Part shown: piece after piece, positions 1 to 12,237 of the stretch
How the letters are laid out: each line of letters starts with the position of its first letter
How positions within the stretch are numbered: the first letter of the stretch is position 1
Assembly: GCA_963682175.1 (NCBI GenBank)
Contig: OY821775.1
Location: 13,364,501-13,428,500, forward strand
Origin: Triglochin maritima
Lineage: Eukaryota > Streptophyta > Magnoliopsida > Alismatales > Juncaginaceae
DNA length: 64,000 bases
Reading direction: 5' to 3'
The notes under the pieces: model-generated
What the model saw: only the letters and a program-made list of their open reading frames with translations
What the model was told of the DNA's origin: nothing
Database searches by the model: none
Translations under genes and position numbers: made by a program

Positions 1-879
1 AACTACGTACTTCTGGGCTTTGGTTGTGGACCGGTGGTGCATGCTTAATTTATAGCGAGTGGATCGCCACGTGGGATGTTGTGGTGCTTACACGTGTACT
101 TTATGGTTATTTTCGGTTACAAATCACAACGGCCGAAGCTTCGTTTGTTATATAACGATAACCAAATGGGATGACTAGCTAATGGAATGTCACAAATATT
201 ATTATTGAAAGGTAGGTTAAGTATAGTTTCCATTTTAATTACCAGAATCTTTCAATTGTACTCTATATTTAGTAGTCATTTCCTTTAACTTTGAGTTCGA
301 CGTACAACTTATCCACCTTCATTCAATTTTTGTTTAAAATGGTTTAGTATTATAGTGATGAATACGGACAACACGACTGTCAATCTTCGTATAAGATTCA
401 AGATGAGGTAGGGTTGAAAGTTTGAGTCAACTCAAGAGTGTCAAAGAAATTTGCTTAAGCTCACACACCACAAAACTAATTGCTTGTATCATAAATTAGA
501 CCCCAAATATTTGTTAATCATCCTATTTTACCCATAAATATTTCAAAATTAAGTCCAGTATTTGAGATTACTAGTTTTCCGTCACGTACGTAAAGCATTT
601 TAAAGCATAAATATATTATCAAAAAAGTGATGAAAGCCAATAAATTAGAATGATACATGCAGGCTATAAATTACTCAAAACAAAAATTACTATAGCAATC
701 ATATGCTAAAATATTCAAAATAATCTCAAACCACATATATGCGTCCGTGAAAGAAAAAAAACCCATAACTATATATAGTTTACATTGTATTAGTAAGATG
801 TTGAAACTATTATACAGTGATTGATGGAGATCAGTAAATGTTGCTGAAAAACCAAATTTAACAAACGGAGAGTATAGCT
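1..879. other. AT-rich intergenic DNA
   Basis: I see no gene, RNA gene or clear repeat here. The sequence is AT-rich with short A and T runs and no long open frame. Confidence 0.6.
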
Positions 880-1171
880 ATCGTCGTTAACGGCGCCCCA
901 GTCAGTTCCCGGGCGTCCTGATTTCTCTCTCAGTCACGTCAACTTCTCTCTCCGCTACGTCAGTTCAAATCCCCCCCCCTAAAATTTTCTTAACCACGCC
1001 CAAAAACACCTCAAGCGCCCTACATTCTCTCCTTTACACGTCATTCCGGGATCAATTTTAGGCAAAACACGAAAAATTATCAAAAAATTCTAGAAAATAT
1101 AAACAAATAAAAAACTTATTTTCATAAAACAAAATTGAAAAAACGATTTTAAATTATATTAGCACCCGTTA
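880..1171. mobile_element. Truncated Harbinger-like MITE
   Basis: The left end (taacggcgccccagtcagtt and the stretch after it) and the interior around 1021-1070 match, in reverse complement, the complete MITE at 54235-54640. The interior shares the tacattctct stretch, a GACGTG-like run and a gggatcaatttt stretch. The right end reads gcacccgttagagc and runs directly into the next element, which starts at 1172. It is therefore a relative of the 54 kb MITE abutting a larger Harbinger-like element. It has no coding capacity. Confidence 0.6.
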
Positions 1172-1507
1172 GAGCATCCTTAACAGCGCCCGGGCAGTTC
1201 CCGGGCGCCATGCTTTCTCTCTCAATCACGTCAGCTTCTCTCTCTGCTACGTCAGCACAAACCAACCCCCTACAAAATCCTTAACCATTACCCAATCCAC
1301 CCAGTCACGCTACAGTATTTGTTGTCACGTCATTATTTTTATTCTTTTCTGCAAAACTCTTTCAGCAATCAACAAAATATATTAAAAATCATTTTCGTAA
1401 TTTTTTAATATCAACAATTCATTCGTTTTTAATTAACATTTAATTAATAAATACGAAAATATTATTAAAATTTAGAAAACCACAAATTAATAAATTTGAA
1501 ATTTAGG

Positions 1508-1730
1508 ACATACAGTATGCGCGTGACTCACAAAAGACGAGACGATTGGATCGAGACTTGGACTTCTCAGGCATCGAGGACCTACAGTATGCGCGTGACT
1601 CACAAAAGACGAGACGATTGGATCGAGGTTTGGACTTCTCAGGCATCGAGGCACTACAGTATGCGCGTGACTCACAAAAGACGAGACAATTGGATCGAGG
1701 ACCTACAGTACGTGCGTGACTACTTTAATA
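1508..1730 (+). repeat. 72-bp tandem repeat, about 3 copies
   Basis: Units start at about 1508, 1580 and 1652, with a partial fourth near 1703. Each carries ctacagtatgcgcgtgactc, then a cacaaaagacgagac stretch and ggatcgag. The 72-bp period is a multiple of three, so all copies stay open in one frame on both strands. The resulting short open frames are probably fortuitous. The repeat lies just upstream of ORF1 in the Harbinger-like element. Confidence 0.85.
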
Positions 1731-1824
1731 TAAATACCCCAACCACATTAATTCTCTAGTCACCTCTATTCCAATATTACTTCTTCCACCATAATTTTCT
1801 ACTCACCTCTACTCTCTACTCACA

Positions 1825-3269
1825 ATGTCATCTTCAGAAGGCAATGGTTCACCAGATTATCGACGATCTCCACGTTGTCCACCCCCAAGCCAACACGTTT
1901 TCCCTTACCAAAATGTTCCACAACCAGGATTCCACCAGTTATACCAAAGTCAATTTACCACACAACCAGGATTCCACTCGTCCCACCAAAGCCAATTTTT
2001 ACCACACTCAGGGTTCTACCCACACAATCAATACCAACCGCCAACTCAGGAAGAAGGGTAAACCCAATTCCCAATGGGTATGTATACTCGCCTCCTAAGT
2101 GGAGAAAGTAGTAGAAATGCAAGTCGTTATACAACTGATGTGAATGACGAAACCGCGACCCAGGGAACACGCAAAACCGCGACAATGAGGTCGTAAAAAT
2201 CGTGGTCCGCACAAGAGGATCAATGACTCGTCTCGGCTTACATGGATGTCAGTGGCGATGCTGTGGTTGGGACAAACCAAAAAATGAAGTCCTTCTGGAA
2301 ACGTGTGGAGCGCATCTACAATGACTCGGGCGAGTCAGGTGTAGTAGAGCGTAACGATGAATCATTGAAGGGGCGATGGAGGCGTACATTGCCATCTGTG
2401 AACCAATGGGTCGGTTGCTTCGACCAGGCGGTGCGGAGGAAGAGAAACGGTTACAACGAGGACGATGTCATCCATGAAGCGCACATCATCTACGAACGAA
2501 CACACAACGCCAAATTTCAGTTCATGCATGTTTGGCTTTTGTTACGCAGGTACCCTAAATGGGAGTCTGTTGTGCTTGGACTTCCCACCAGAAACGTCGC
2601 TGCAAAAAGTCCGGAGAGTTTTAGCTGCGGAAAAGAAAAAGTACTGACAACGATGAGAGTAACGCAACACCGTCAGCAGATGAAGAAATGGTGTTCGAAA
2701 CATGTCCTCGTCCTGAATGTGTTAAAAATGCCAAAAAGAAGAAGGGGAAATAATCATTTGAGGCACTCTTCCAGAGAATCTCCTAATTGTTCCAGAGCAA
2801 CTAGAGAGATATTTTTTAACCAGAAAGAATTAAGTCCAGATGTAGGATACCTATCCAGAAGTTTTCGCAACTCAATCATGTATGATGGAATCATCAAAGA
2901 TTTGATTTTTTCTAACTCTGTCTGTAACTCACTAGAGGCTCGGGAAACAAAGAGAAGATGTATACGAACGAAATATCTAGCAACAAGAAGAAAGAAAAGG
3001 ATTGAATAAAGGAAAAACTTGATCCTGAGATGTTAGAACTGTGGAAACAAATTGAATATAGTGCAAAAGTTAAAGAGGAAAAATATTTACGTCACGAAGA
3101 ACGGATGGAGAGGAAATGCATCGAAGCTCAGGCGAATTTCCAAAGGGAACTGAACAGCAAGAAACTTGATGTCCTCTTCGCTCTAATGAAGAAGGAAAAC
3201 AAGGAGGAATTCGATAAAGAAACTCTTGCTGAACTCAAGGAGTGGGCTAAAGCACAAGGATACCTGTAG
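1825..3269 (+). pseudogene. Harbinger ORF1, Myb/SANT-like protein (broken)
   Basis: PIF/Harbinger elements encode, beside the transposase, an ORF1 protein with a Myb/SANT-like DNA-binding domain that helps the transposase. Here three open pieces remain. 1825-2061 is a Pro/Gln/Tyr-rich N-terminus. 2242-3009 is the SANT-like core, with a GDAVVGTNQ motif, ESLKGRWRR, a W-x5-CFDQA helix and a DDVIHEAHIIYE helix. 3030-3269 is a charged helical C-terminus that resembles the NAM-associated C-terminal domain and ends at TAG 3267-3269. Stops and frame changes near 2061, 2600 and 3009 break the frame, so no full product is expected. The same domain order recurs at 21871-22860 and 46300-47683. The family assignment is firm; function is unlikely. 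Confidence 0.75.
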
Positions 3270-3785
3270 GTGCTTATGTTTTCAATATGTCTGTGGTAGT
3301 TTATCAGTATTCTGGTAGTTTAAATTCCGTATCCGTAGGTTGATTGTCTTTCCTTTCCTTATTTCTGTTGTATTTTGTATTTGTATTGTATTTTGTTTCC
3401 GAAATGTATGAGTATTGTACTACTATTTCTTAATTAGTTTATGATTTTTTAATTTTTTTATATCTAAGTAAATCAAAAAATTGTTAATTAATTATAAAAT
3501 ATTTTTTCAATTATTTTGTAATACCTAATTAATTAAATTTCATTTACCTAATTAATACATTATCCTAATTATATATAAATAATCTTTATTTTTAAAACAA
3601 AAAAAAACAATTCGGACGAATGGGGGGGCACGTCGCCCGGGAATCCGCCCTGGGCGCGCCCTCCCGTTAAGGGAGGGCTGCCCGGGCGCCCCGGAGGGCG
3701 CCCGGGCGAAGAGCACCCGTTAAGGGTGCTCTAAAAGTAAATGCAAAGTGCTGATTGAGCTGCTTGTCGTCAACGAAGGAAAAAA

Positions 3786-4770
3786 ATGGGATTATTTGCT
3801 TGGTTGTATTTCAAAAGTATCGATATTTAATATTTGCACTTAAAATTTTGGATTTTGCTTGGATACACTTGACTTCTTCTAATTAGTCTGGTACACTTGA
3901 AGAGTCGTGTGACCCACTCTGTCATTAGATTTATACTAAATATTTTGAATAGTTTGCAGCGTAACCAAAGAAAATACATGGAATTCTTTTCAAGTCCTTT
4001 AATTTTATTTTTCTTCAAAATCTTTCTTTAATATTATGGTTGGTTACATATTAGGTTAAATCTTTTACTTTTCATTTATGTACCCAACAAACCACCTAGT
4101 CGAAACGCATTTTTGGACGATTTGTAGAGTACTCCAATAAAATTCATAAAAATATAGTTGTATCCATAATTTTGGATATATTGCAGAGCGACCAAGGCAA
4201 ATCACAATATTTTATCAAATTCTGTTAACTTTTTGTATAAATGTGTGTTTTGACTAAGTGGTGTTTGTTAAGTATGTAAACATAAATGTGTGTTCTGAAA
4301 AATAAAGTTTATAATCTAAACACAAATGTGTAACCAACTTTACATTAAATACAAATTTGAAAAAAAACAAGGATTAGGATAAAATTTTCTTGAAATGCCT
4401 TGGAGTAGTTCGTAAATTGTCCTAAAAATGTCTCTTTGCCTAAGTATTTCTTAAGTAGATAAAAAAAGTAAAAAAAACTAATCTAATTTTTGTAACCTTC
4501 ATAATATTTAATTGAGGTTTCGAAGAAAAATAGAATTAAGGACTCAAAAATAATTTCCTGAATTGTCTTGGATTACAATGCAAAATATTTATTTTTTTTA
4601 ATATAAATATAACAAATTATGTCACTGGAGTGGGTCACATGGCTCTCAAGTATATCAAACAGATTTCGGGAGAAATCAATTAATTGCATCCAAGTAAAAT
4701 TTAAAACGCAATTGCAAATATCTAATATCAATCTTTTTGAAGTGCATCCAAACAAATAATCCAAAAAAAT
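3786..4770. mobile_element. Long inverted-repeat MITE
   Basis: About 165 bases at 3786-3950 match the reverse complement of about 4605-4765. Both arms share attatttg, a ttggatgcactt-type stretch, and a stretch containing gtgacccactc. The minus-strand open frames in the two arms are not meaningful. The interior is AT-rich without coding potential. The arm length fits a foldback or Mutator-like MITE, but I could not fix the target duplication or superfamily. Confidence 0.6.
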
Positions 4771-6239
4771 GACATTGGATTCTCATTGTTACAGTAGTAG
4801 GATAGGATTCTTCGTCAAAACAAAATTTGTTTGTGTGCACCTTAAAAAGAATTGAATTGTTTGTCTGCGTTTCAGAACGCGTTTGAAGTTGTTAGCTGGA
4901 TCCTAGCCATTACTTTGGATTATTGTTAGTCAACAATGACCTATTTATAATTAATTTTGAAGTTAGTTTATTCCATGACGATCCCACTTCAGTTGTTAAA
5001 GTTATTTATTGATCAACTTTTTTCGTAGAAATATGCAAACAAGTCGCCTAGAACAACTTCTATAGAATTATCTATATTTTGCTTTGTTTAATTTTTAGTG
5101 AAAGCGAAAAAAAGCAAACAAACATTAGTTGGCGAAAACAACATGCTCCTAGTTGGTTCGGCTGATTCTTCCATTAACAAAAGATCAATCCTTATTAAAT
5201 AGACTCCCCATTTCTAACTTATATTCACGAAAACCATCCATTTTTAATCATACTCCTTGTAACTTCTAATTAGATACCATTACGTCATAATATACCTCAC
5301 TTTATTTCCTGTTGCATATACCTACCTTTGTTGCATTAATTCGAGGCAGTACCCTTAACCTTTGGTTTTAATTGAAATATAGCAACATGAAGTAGCTCAA
5401 AAGATTATGCTTTAGTTTGACTAACCACAATCTAGAGCGCATCCCTCAATGGAAATGCGTAGATAGTGATGGAAATAAATGCAAAATCCTCAATTCTACA
5501 AACAAAATAAACACATACGAGAGTTGAAGGATTCGTTTGATCCATGACTGTTTTTTTCTTGAGAAAAGTACATATCTTTTTAATTATATCCCAATATATA
5601 ACTCACGAATACGTGCGTCGGAGAATCAATTTCAAAATTCGAGATCTAATAATTGAACAAACCCCAGTCGAAAGCATTTGTTCCATGATCATCACCACTC
5701 ACTAACCCTCATTCTCCCTCCACGTATTAGTTTGTTTTGTATGTATAATTATACAATTCAATGGAGATATTAGTATCACCTAAGGCTTAGCTCTTCATCA
5801 CCAATATGATGGCCACCACAAATATACAAGATGATTCCTCCTTTCTACCCAAGCCAATGCTTTGCTGAGAAAAAATCTTGTCTTTCAGGTACGTATGTAT
5901 ACATATGGCAACTTTGCAAGTCTTTGGATTGTTCATCACTTGATTGATTTGATCAGCTGGTCTCGTAAGAATATTGGTGAAGATCTATTGTAGAATCAAA
6001 CCTTTGTAACCGATATAAAACTAGAATTTTACGCATCCCCCACAGCCCTGCCGACCTCTTCTCCAAACATGCCTATCAATTTCAATCATCATTTTGCATA
6101 ATGTTTTCGAAGTAGAAAAATAGTTGGCTCTACTACTTCAATTTGTTCGAATGGACGTTGGAATTCTTAAGAACCATGAAATTTTTCATGCTACTTGATT
6201 TCAATTTTTGTAATATCTTAACCCTTGCTTACTGTTTTG
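4771..6239. other. Intergenic DNA
   Basis: I see no gene or clear element. It is AT-rich throughout with no long open frame. Confidence 0.5.
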
Positions 6240-7250
6240 AGATGGACGGCTGAGATCGTTTCGGGGAAGAGTATATAATGTTTGATTCTCTCTCTCTCCC
6301 ATTATCTCTCTCACGTCTCTCACCTTCTCTCACTCACCTCTCTCCCCCTCAGTGCTTCTTCTGTGCGTGTGGAGGTGGGATCCTCGACGCTTGGTGGAGC
6401 TCTGTTGTTGCCGCGTCGAGGTGATCGGATTCGTGGAGTTCATTCGAGGAGGAAGGGGTTGCGAGGAAGCGTCGCCGTTGTTTCTTCCAAGGCTTCTTCA
6501 AGCCTTAAGGTATGTCAAACTTGCTTTTAAGTTCACCTATTATTAGTGTGGGAGTGGAAGCGGTCGACGGTAGGCCGATTGGCTCGTCGGACCTGCACAT
6601 CAGTTTCTGAACTGTAAACGGTCGACCGGTGTATGGGTTCGGTCGACCGTTTCTAGTGTATTTTGGGTGAAATCCCTCGCACCGGTCGAACGATACCTTT
6701 GTGGTGGTCGACCGGTGGTACAATTCTATCGAGAGATTGAGGCTCTGGGTATTTTCGGTCGAACGGGGCCCCTTTGCCGGTCGACCGAAAGTAGTGTTGT
6801 AGGTCAGTTGGGGCATTGACCATCCAAACGGTCGACCACCAGTTTGACTCGTCCGACCGACGACTTAAGTAACGTAAAGTCCGGTCGACCCGAAGAGTGG
6901 ATTTGGTCGACCGTGTAGAATGGTCTGTTGAAGGAATTGCACTAGTGGATTTCGGTCGACCGATAGTGTTTTGTTGTTCGACCGTGTAGTGTGTTTTGTT
7001 GAAGGATTTGTACTGGAGGTTTTCGGTCGACCGGAAGTCTTGGGTCGTCCGACCATTGGAGTTTGGATTGCGAAAATGTTTTCTTACTGGTGCTTTTCGG
7101 TCGACCGGCCCCCTTTGTCGTTCGACCGATTGACGGGATTTTCGGTTGGGCTAGTTTTCAAGGTAAGGATCGATCGACCGTTAAACGGTTTTTGTTCGAC
7201 CGTTTCTGCCGTTTTTGGTGGATTCGTGGTTTTATGAGTACACTTGACGG
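6240..7250. repeat. CGGTCGACCG palindrome-rich region
   Basis: A TATATAA stretch at 6272 is followed by a CT-rich tract (6282-6352). From 6560 the DNA is studded with the palindrome CGGTCGACCG. I read exact copies at 6619, 6640, 6778, 6953, 7024 and 7098, plus many one-base variants such as tggtcgaccg and cggtcgaacg. Open frames across it read as Gly-Arg-Pro or Ser-Thr-rich strings forced by the motif, so I do not call them genes. It may be part of a decayed retrotransposon, because the same motif fills the LTRs at 29.6, 38.8 and 39.6 kb. Confidence 0.6.
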
Positions 7251-7254
7251 TGCC

Positions 7255-7618
7255 TCGTCTCTCCGGCCCCAAGGGGGGGGGGGGCAACGGCACAGACTGT
7301 CGCCTGATAGTGGTGTGCTTGTACGCTTGAAAGTGGCTCATCTCTCCGACCCTTTGGCAACGACACAGACTGTCGCCCGATAGCGGTACGAGTGTTGTGG
7401 GATTGGGGTGAGAGGACCCTTGAGACTCGGTTGTGTGGTCGTGATGGTACCGGCGGTACCGTGTGTGCACGAGTGTTGTGGGGTTGGGGTGAGAGGACCC
7501 TTGAGACCCGGTTGTGTGGCCGTGATTGTACCGGAGGTGTCGTGTGTGCACGAGTGTTGTGAGGTTGGGGTGAGAGGACCCTTGAGACCCGGTTGTGTGG
7601 CCGTGATTGTACCGGTGA
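7255..7618. repeat. Two tandem repeats (about 74 bp x2; 81 bp x2.8)
   Basis: A gcaacg.cacagactgtcgc unit occurs at about 7283 and 7357. It is followed by an 81-bp unit starting at 7390, 7471 and 7552 (last copy partial). Each 81-bp unit contains gagtgttgtg, ggtgagaggacccttgagac and ggttgtgtgg. Because 81 is a multiple of three, a repetitive frame stays open on both strands, which I regard as a by-product. A run of about ten G lies near 7271-7283. Confidence 0.85.
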
Positions 7619-8314
7619 TGAGAATTAAGTTTATACCGCAAGTGCACGGCGTCAATGAAGACGTGGCAAGTACGGGTCGAACACAAGGAGGGAGAGATTT
7701 GTTATTTGTGTGATTTTCGAGTAGGGGAAAGAAGGAGAGAAGAATAAGTTTGGTTTTGAGATTTTTGGTTTTTAATTTTCTAAAGCATGAAACATGAACA
7801 AATAAAACTAAAATAAGAACAAAGATGGTGAATTCCATTGGGTGGAGGTTTAGATATCAGGTTTAGATTATATAATTCAGAAACTTATAATAAATCATAT
7901 TAGTTATAAAGCATTACATGATAAATGATTTAACACAAACTCAAGTAATCAAAATATACTAATCACGAAATTAAAATAATAACTTTATTCTCTTCTCATC
8001 ACCCTAAATCCGTCACCTCCACCCTTTGGAAAGAGTTAGAAACTCATAGATGGAGGGAAGGAGAAGGGGTCCTAGAGGAATTACAAAAGAAATCTAAAAA
8101 CAAGAAATAAAATAACAGAATTTTTTTTGCTAAAGAGAAGAATACAAAACTAAGACTAAGAATTAAAAACTAAGGTTAAAATTTAGAAGATCCTCTACAA
8201 CATCGTTTCAGGGCTATTTATAGCCGATACAAGGGACTTAGGTATAAAATAGGAAAGTACACACGTCAACACGCAACCGGTAAAAATTTTAGAGCATGGA
8301 TCTAATTTTGAGAT

Positions 8315-8395
8315 GCGTATTCGCCGCATTTTGTACATAAGGTGCGGCGTATTCGCCGCATTTTGTACATAAGGTGCGGCGGATTCGCCACCTTT
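8315..8395. repeat. 32-bp tandem repeat
   Basis: About two and a half copies of a unit with gcgtattcgccgcattttgt followed by acataaggtgcg. Units begin at about 8315 and 8347, with a diverged third copy after that. It lies inside the decayed Gypsy region. Confidence 0.8.
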
Positions 8396-10254
8396 TTAGC
8401 TCCGATTTAATCCGGATTTTTCCTGTGTGTTTATGGTATGATTTCAATATCCTTTGTGCGTCTGGATTGATTCTTTCCTTTCTTTTGAGCTCCGACTTTA
8501 TTTCTTTATATATTTGGAGATCCACATTGATTTTTCTTTAGACTTTCTCCATAATAATAAAAGCTACTCGTAATTTGCAATTAGGTCCTTGACTTTTTGC
8601 AATTAAGTCCCTGACTACTTTTGTGCTTAAGTCCTTGGCGTTTTTGTAATTAGGTCTTTGAATGCGTTTATGCTTGGATGGACTTCTATTTGAATCCCGA
8701 TAATCTTGAACTTGGTCTTTATGACAGGAATGAGTCTCTTGCACGCATTTATGCTCGGGATATGGGTAATTTGCATTCAGGTCCCTGTATTCTGTAAATA
8801 AGACTAAACACATACCTTAGTAGTATTTATTGATCTAAAATTAATCTAAATGAAAGACATATGATGCAATGTATGCAATGCATCAAATACCCCCACACCT
8901 AGATTTTGCTAGTCCCTAGCAAAACAGAATATAAGAAAAATGAAAACAGGGAAATCCTAACTCACTTTCGTAGGAATCACGGTTGCACTTAGCATGGGCA
9001 ACAAGCCTTTAAACCCCCAAGTTTCCTTAGAGGATGAGTTTTGTCTCGTGAGGGTTTTCAGTTGACACACCCACAAAGTCTTAATTCAACATTTCATTAA
9101 TAGCTCTCAATATCTCCACCTTAACCTTATACATCTTACTTAGAATTCTTGCATGCTTATTATATAAGTCTAACCCATAAAAATCTGACTTGGTCTTCAT
9201 TCCTCCAATATTCACACCATTAACCCTTCTACACATGTTATCACTTAAATTATTTTGCACGCCTCCTCTGGTGGTGAAGTATCATTCGGATCAACCATGA
9301 CATGAATCATTCTTTTAGCTTTGGGTCTTGAGTATTTTTTTTCTTTTTCCGTGATTCAACACATTTGCTTTTTCTGACACTTTTACCCTTTTTGCATTCG
9401 TGTAGCGAGTTTGGTCGATAATCCCGAGCTGGCAGACTCAAGTTACCGGGTTTTAAGATACCCCTATGGACCAGTGACTCAAAGGCTTGGGCTTTTGTAA
9501 TCATTTTGCAAAATGTGCTTTCCTCACTTTATTCCTTTATTTTTACTTTTATTTTCCTCAAGGCTTAATTGCTATTAGAAGTCCACACTTCCTGGTATAT
9601 TTTCCTCAACCTCTGCTTTTTATCAACCACTTCAAAGATTTGATTCATCCAATTTAAGTGCATACATGTCTTAAAGGGTAATGAGTTATTTCTTTGGAAC
9701 TTAGATTTATGTCATAGTTTTTACAAGCGGAACTATATAATAAGGAACAAAAACTCAATGCAATTTGTACTCGGGTTTTAGTGGTTCAATCTTAAGCAAT
9801 GTCATGGAACATTGATTTTTTTTTATTTTTTTTAAACAAAAATATATAGATAGATACATAAATAAACACCCCCACACCTAAATCATGCATTGTCCTTAAT
9901 GAATGTGAGCAAGATACTACTTGGATTTATGCATGAAAAAGGAAAAGATCTCTCCAACGTGAAGTACAAAGGAAGGTTCATGGTTATGTTGATGGACAAA
10001 ACCTGAATTCCCTCAAAAACCTATGAGATGCTAAAGAAGGGAGTCAAATACGGGAAACAAATGAGGCTCAAATACTTAAGGGTTGGAGCCCACACAAACA
10101 ATGCTCACTGAAGGAGTCTTTTATTTATTTATTTATTTATTTTATTTATTTTATTTTTTTTTTGAAATATATAACTATGTACAAACATAAATTCCCATCT
10201 TCATTTGTCAAAAGACATCAAAAGAGAACATGACACCACGTGGGGCCAGAATAT

Positions 10255-11195
10255 TCATGCGTGGGCCCCTTCACAAAGAGCACAAGATGAAATGAGAGGT
10301 TCATAAATTGGACACAAAGGCGTCTCATTCAAAAGATCAAATTGAAAGAGCTTGAACCTCTCGAGAGTTTGGGAAATAAGGGGCAACGGAAGAAGAGTTT
10401 CTCCCGTTGCGGTGCTGAAGTTATGATCGTCAATCCAAACTCTCCAACCAACTGGCTGGTGCGTCGGAGCGAGGTCAAGAGCCTTGTCAGGCAAGTCCGA
10501 CTCACCAGGCGAACATAAAATGGGTCTCATACCCAATGTATCCTCCAAAGAACTCCTAATACCCTCATGAGCAATGTAGTCGTTTGATGTTCCATCATTT
10601 CCAAGATGACCAGGAACAATAGTGAGAGGCAAACTCTCATCAGGTTGTTTGAAATTGAGGGTGCTAGGGAGCTCTTGCTCCACCGGAGGTGATTCCTTAA
10701 GAGGCACAACATGAAGATCATGTGGCTCAAGGGCCACGGGGCAAGAAGATAAGGCACAATCCTGCGCCGACTCATGATGAAATTGATCAATTTTATTCTC
10801 AAAGTGTATCAGATCCTCCACTAAGTGATCGTGAATTGAAACCCCAAGTCCTTCAGACTGACTAGGAGTTTGGCTTTGAAATATTGTGCTTTGAATTTGT
10901 GGATGTGGTGGTGGTTCGATATCAAAAGATGAATCCTCATGTTGACAAGACAAGTTACTCTCCTCACGTTTACTTAATTGTTGCGACACTTGACTCAATT
11001 GCAGTACCATATTTTGTACGGACTGTTGAGTGGTTTCCACGAATGTAAGGAGAGTTTGTTCCAGGGAATCAGGTATGCGGTCAACTATGAGGTTCAAGTC
11101 AGAGCTTGGGAACTTTTTAGGTTGGGTGTTGATGGGGTAAGAGTAAGTCCAATGGTTTGGAGTGGGGTGTTGGTAGGATGATTGATTGTTTTATT
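10255..11195 (-). pseudogene. Gag-region open frame of a Gypsy-like element
   Basis: The minus-strand frame is open from just after a TAA at about 11195 to the stop at 10255, about 310 codons. It has no clear ATG near its start. The first 30 residues are rich in Asn, Gln, Pro, Trp and Tyr, followed by a helix (about residues 35-75) rich in Leu, Gln and Ser, then an acidic, Pro-rich, low-complexity tail. It directly follows the Gypsy-type leader at 11190-11240. The Tyr/Pro/Gln-rich start resembles the linker downstream of gag in plant Gypsy polyproteins. No zinc knuckle, protease or reverse transcriptase is seen. I infer an internally deleted gag remnant. It could instead be an uncharacterised extra ORF of a non-autonomous element. 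Confidence 0.4.
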
Positions 11196-11471
11196 TAAAC
11201 CGCAAGTGCACGACCGCGTTGAAGCGGTGGCAAATACGGGTCGTCCACTGGGAGGTGTGTCGACGCTTGGTTTGTTCGAAGGCGAGAGGTAAAAAGAAGG
11301 AGAGAAAGGTTGGTTACACTAAACTACACTAAGATGCAAAAAGGAAATGAAGATAAGCAATAAAACTAAGCCCCATAGGGGTAGAGAAATAATGTGAACA
11401 TAAAGAAGTGTGTGTGTGTTCATTAAGCTCCTCACAACATGTAGTGCATGAAATCATAAAACTACATCCAA

Positions 11472-11630
11472 CTTTGCCTCCACATGAATCAAGATAAGAT
11501 TACATCATTAAAACATACAAGACAATAATTGGAATGAAGCTACATGAACTCAAGTATAAAGACTATACCCTACTATGCCTCCACATGAATTAAGATAAGA
11601 CTACATCATTAAAACATACAAGACATTAGC
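11472..11630. repeat. Direct repeat, about 103 bp apart
   Basis: A stretch containing gcctccacatgaat, aagataaga, and tacatcattaaaacatacaa occurs twice, at about 11475 and 11578, inside the Gypsy-type LTR. Confidence 0.7.
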
Positions 11631-12237
11631 TAAGGTAAAGGCAACAAGAGCACATACACTACAAATTGTGTTTCCAATATTAACTTCATCCATATCCTAA
11701 CCTTATCATTCCCCATAAAATAGGTTCACTAATCAAAGCATAAGCTAAGCTTTATTCAAGAGCATTAGCATATCAAAGATAAGAGTGGAAACTCATTAGA
11801 TGGTTATGGAAATCATATAAAGCTTAAGGGATAAAGATAACACACACTTAATACACTACATGATTATATCACATATTTCTCCACCCCCAAATGGGGATGG
11901 AACTACTCACTACTCATTACACTAACTATATTAACAAAAGAAAGCATAATACTGAAATGAAAGTTAACTAAGAAAGCAAGAAGTATTAAAGAAGCTTAAA
12001 AGGAAAGGAAAGACTAAACAAACATGCACAAATTAAAAGACAAGATTAAAAGAAACTAGAAGAATTATTTTATTAACAAATGACTCACATTGCAGGTAAC
12101 ATTCTTCTCCACCTTGAGTTTTTGCTTCAAGGCTCACTCCTTAGTAGAGAGAATGTCACCAAGCAATGAGTAATTACAATGGAAGGTGAAGAGTTCTATT
12201 TATAAACATGGAAAAAACTAATAGTGTTGATCAATCT

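Larger units (their letters stand above)
1172..3731 (+). mobile_element. PIF/Harbinger-like element, ORF1 only
   Basis: The ends are inverted: the left begins GAGCATCCTTAACAGCGCCC, and the right end read on the minus strand begins GAGCACCCTTAACGGGTGCT. TTA precedes the left end and TAA follows the right end, close to the 3-bp TWA target preference of PIF/Harbinger. Inside is a decayed Myb/SANT-like ORF1 (1825-3269) but no DDE transposase. The element is therefore probably non-autonomous and would need transposase from elsewhere. The right 100 bases are very GC-rich and hold several GCCCGGGC-type palindromes. A closely related but shorter element sits in the bL19 gene intron at 49072-50024. 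Confidence 0.75.
7619..12200 (-). mobile_element. Decayed Gypsy-type LTR retrotransposon region
   Basis: Two stretches (about 7619-7680 and 11190-11240), read on the minus strand, carry a theme typical of plant Gypsy leaders: a GACCCGTA-TTGCCAC-like stretch followed by GTGCACTTGCGGTTTAAA. The segment 11200-12190 is similar, in reverse complement, to the plus-strand Gypsy fragment at 20950-21840, and has a TATA box (read on the minus strand) near 12201. Between them are an open frame (10255-11195) and AT-rich filler with no recognizable pol. I read this as one or more old, partly deleted Gypsy-like elements in minus orientation; exact ends are not resolved. Confidence 0.55.

Noticed and set aside
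6282..6546. Ser/Leu- and Arg-rich frames after a TATATAA stretch
   Set aside because: CT-rich low-complexity leader; two overlapping frames with no domain. A GGTATGT at 6509 could be a splice donor, but no downstream exon is recognisable.
7084..7686. 200-codon minus-strand open frame rich in His, Thr and Gly
   Set aside because: It is held open by the 81-bp tandem repeat and the palindrome motif, with a mirrored frame on the other strand and no similarity to known proteins.
7250..12200. Possible CRISPR-like or phage-like array from spaced repeats
   Set aside because: Repeats are direct tandem units without unique spacers, in plant nuclear DNA.
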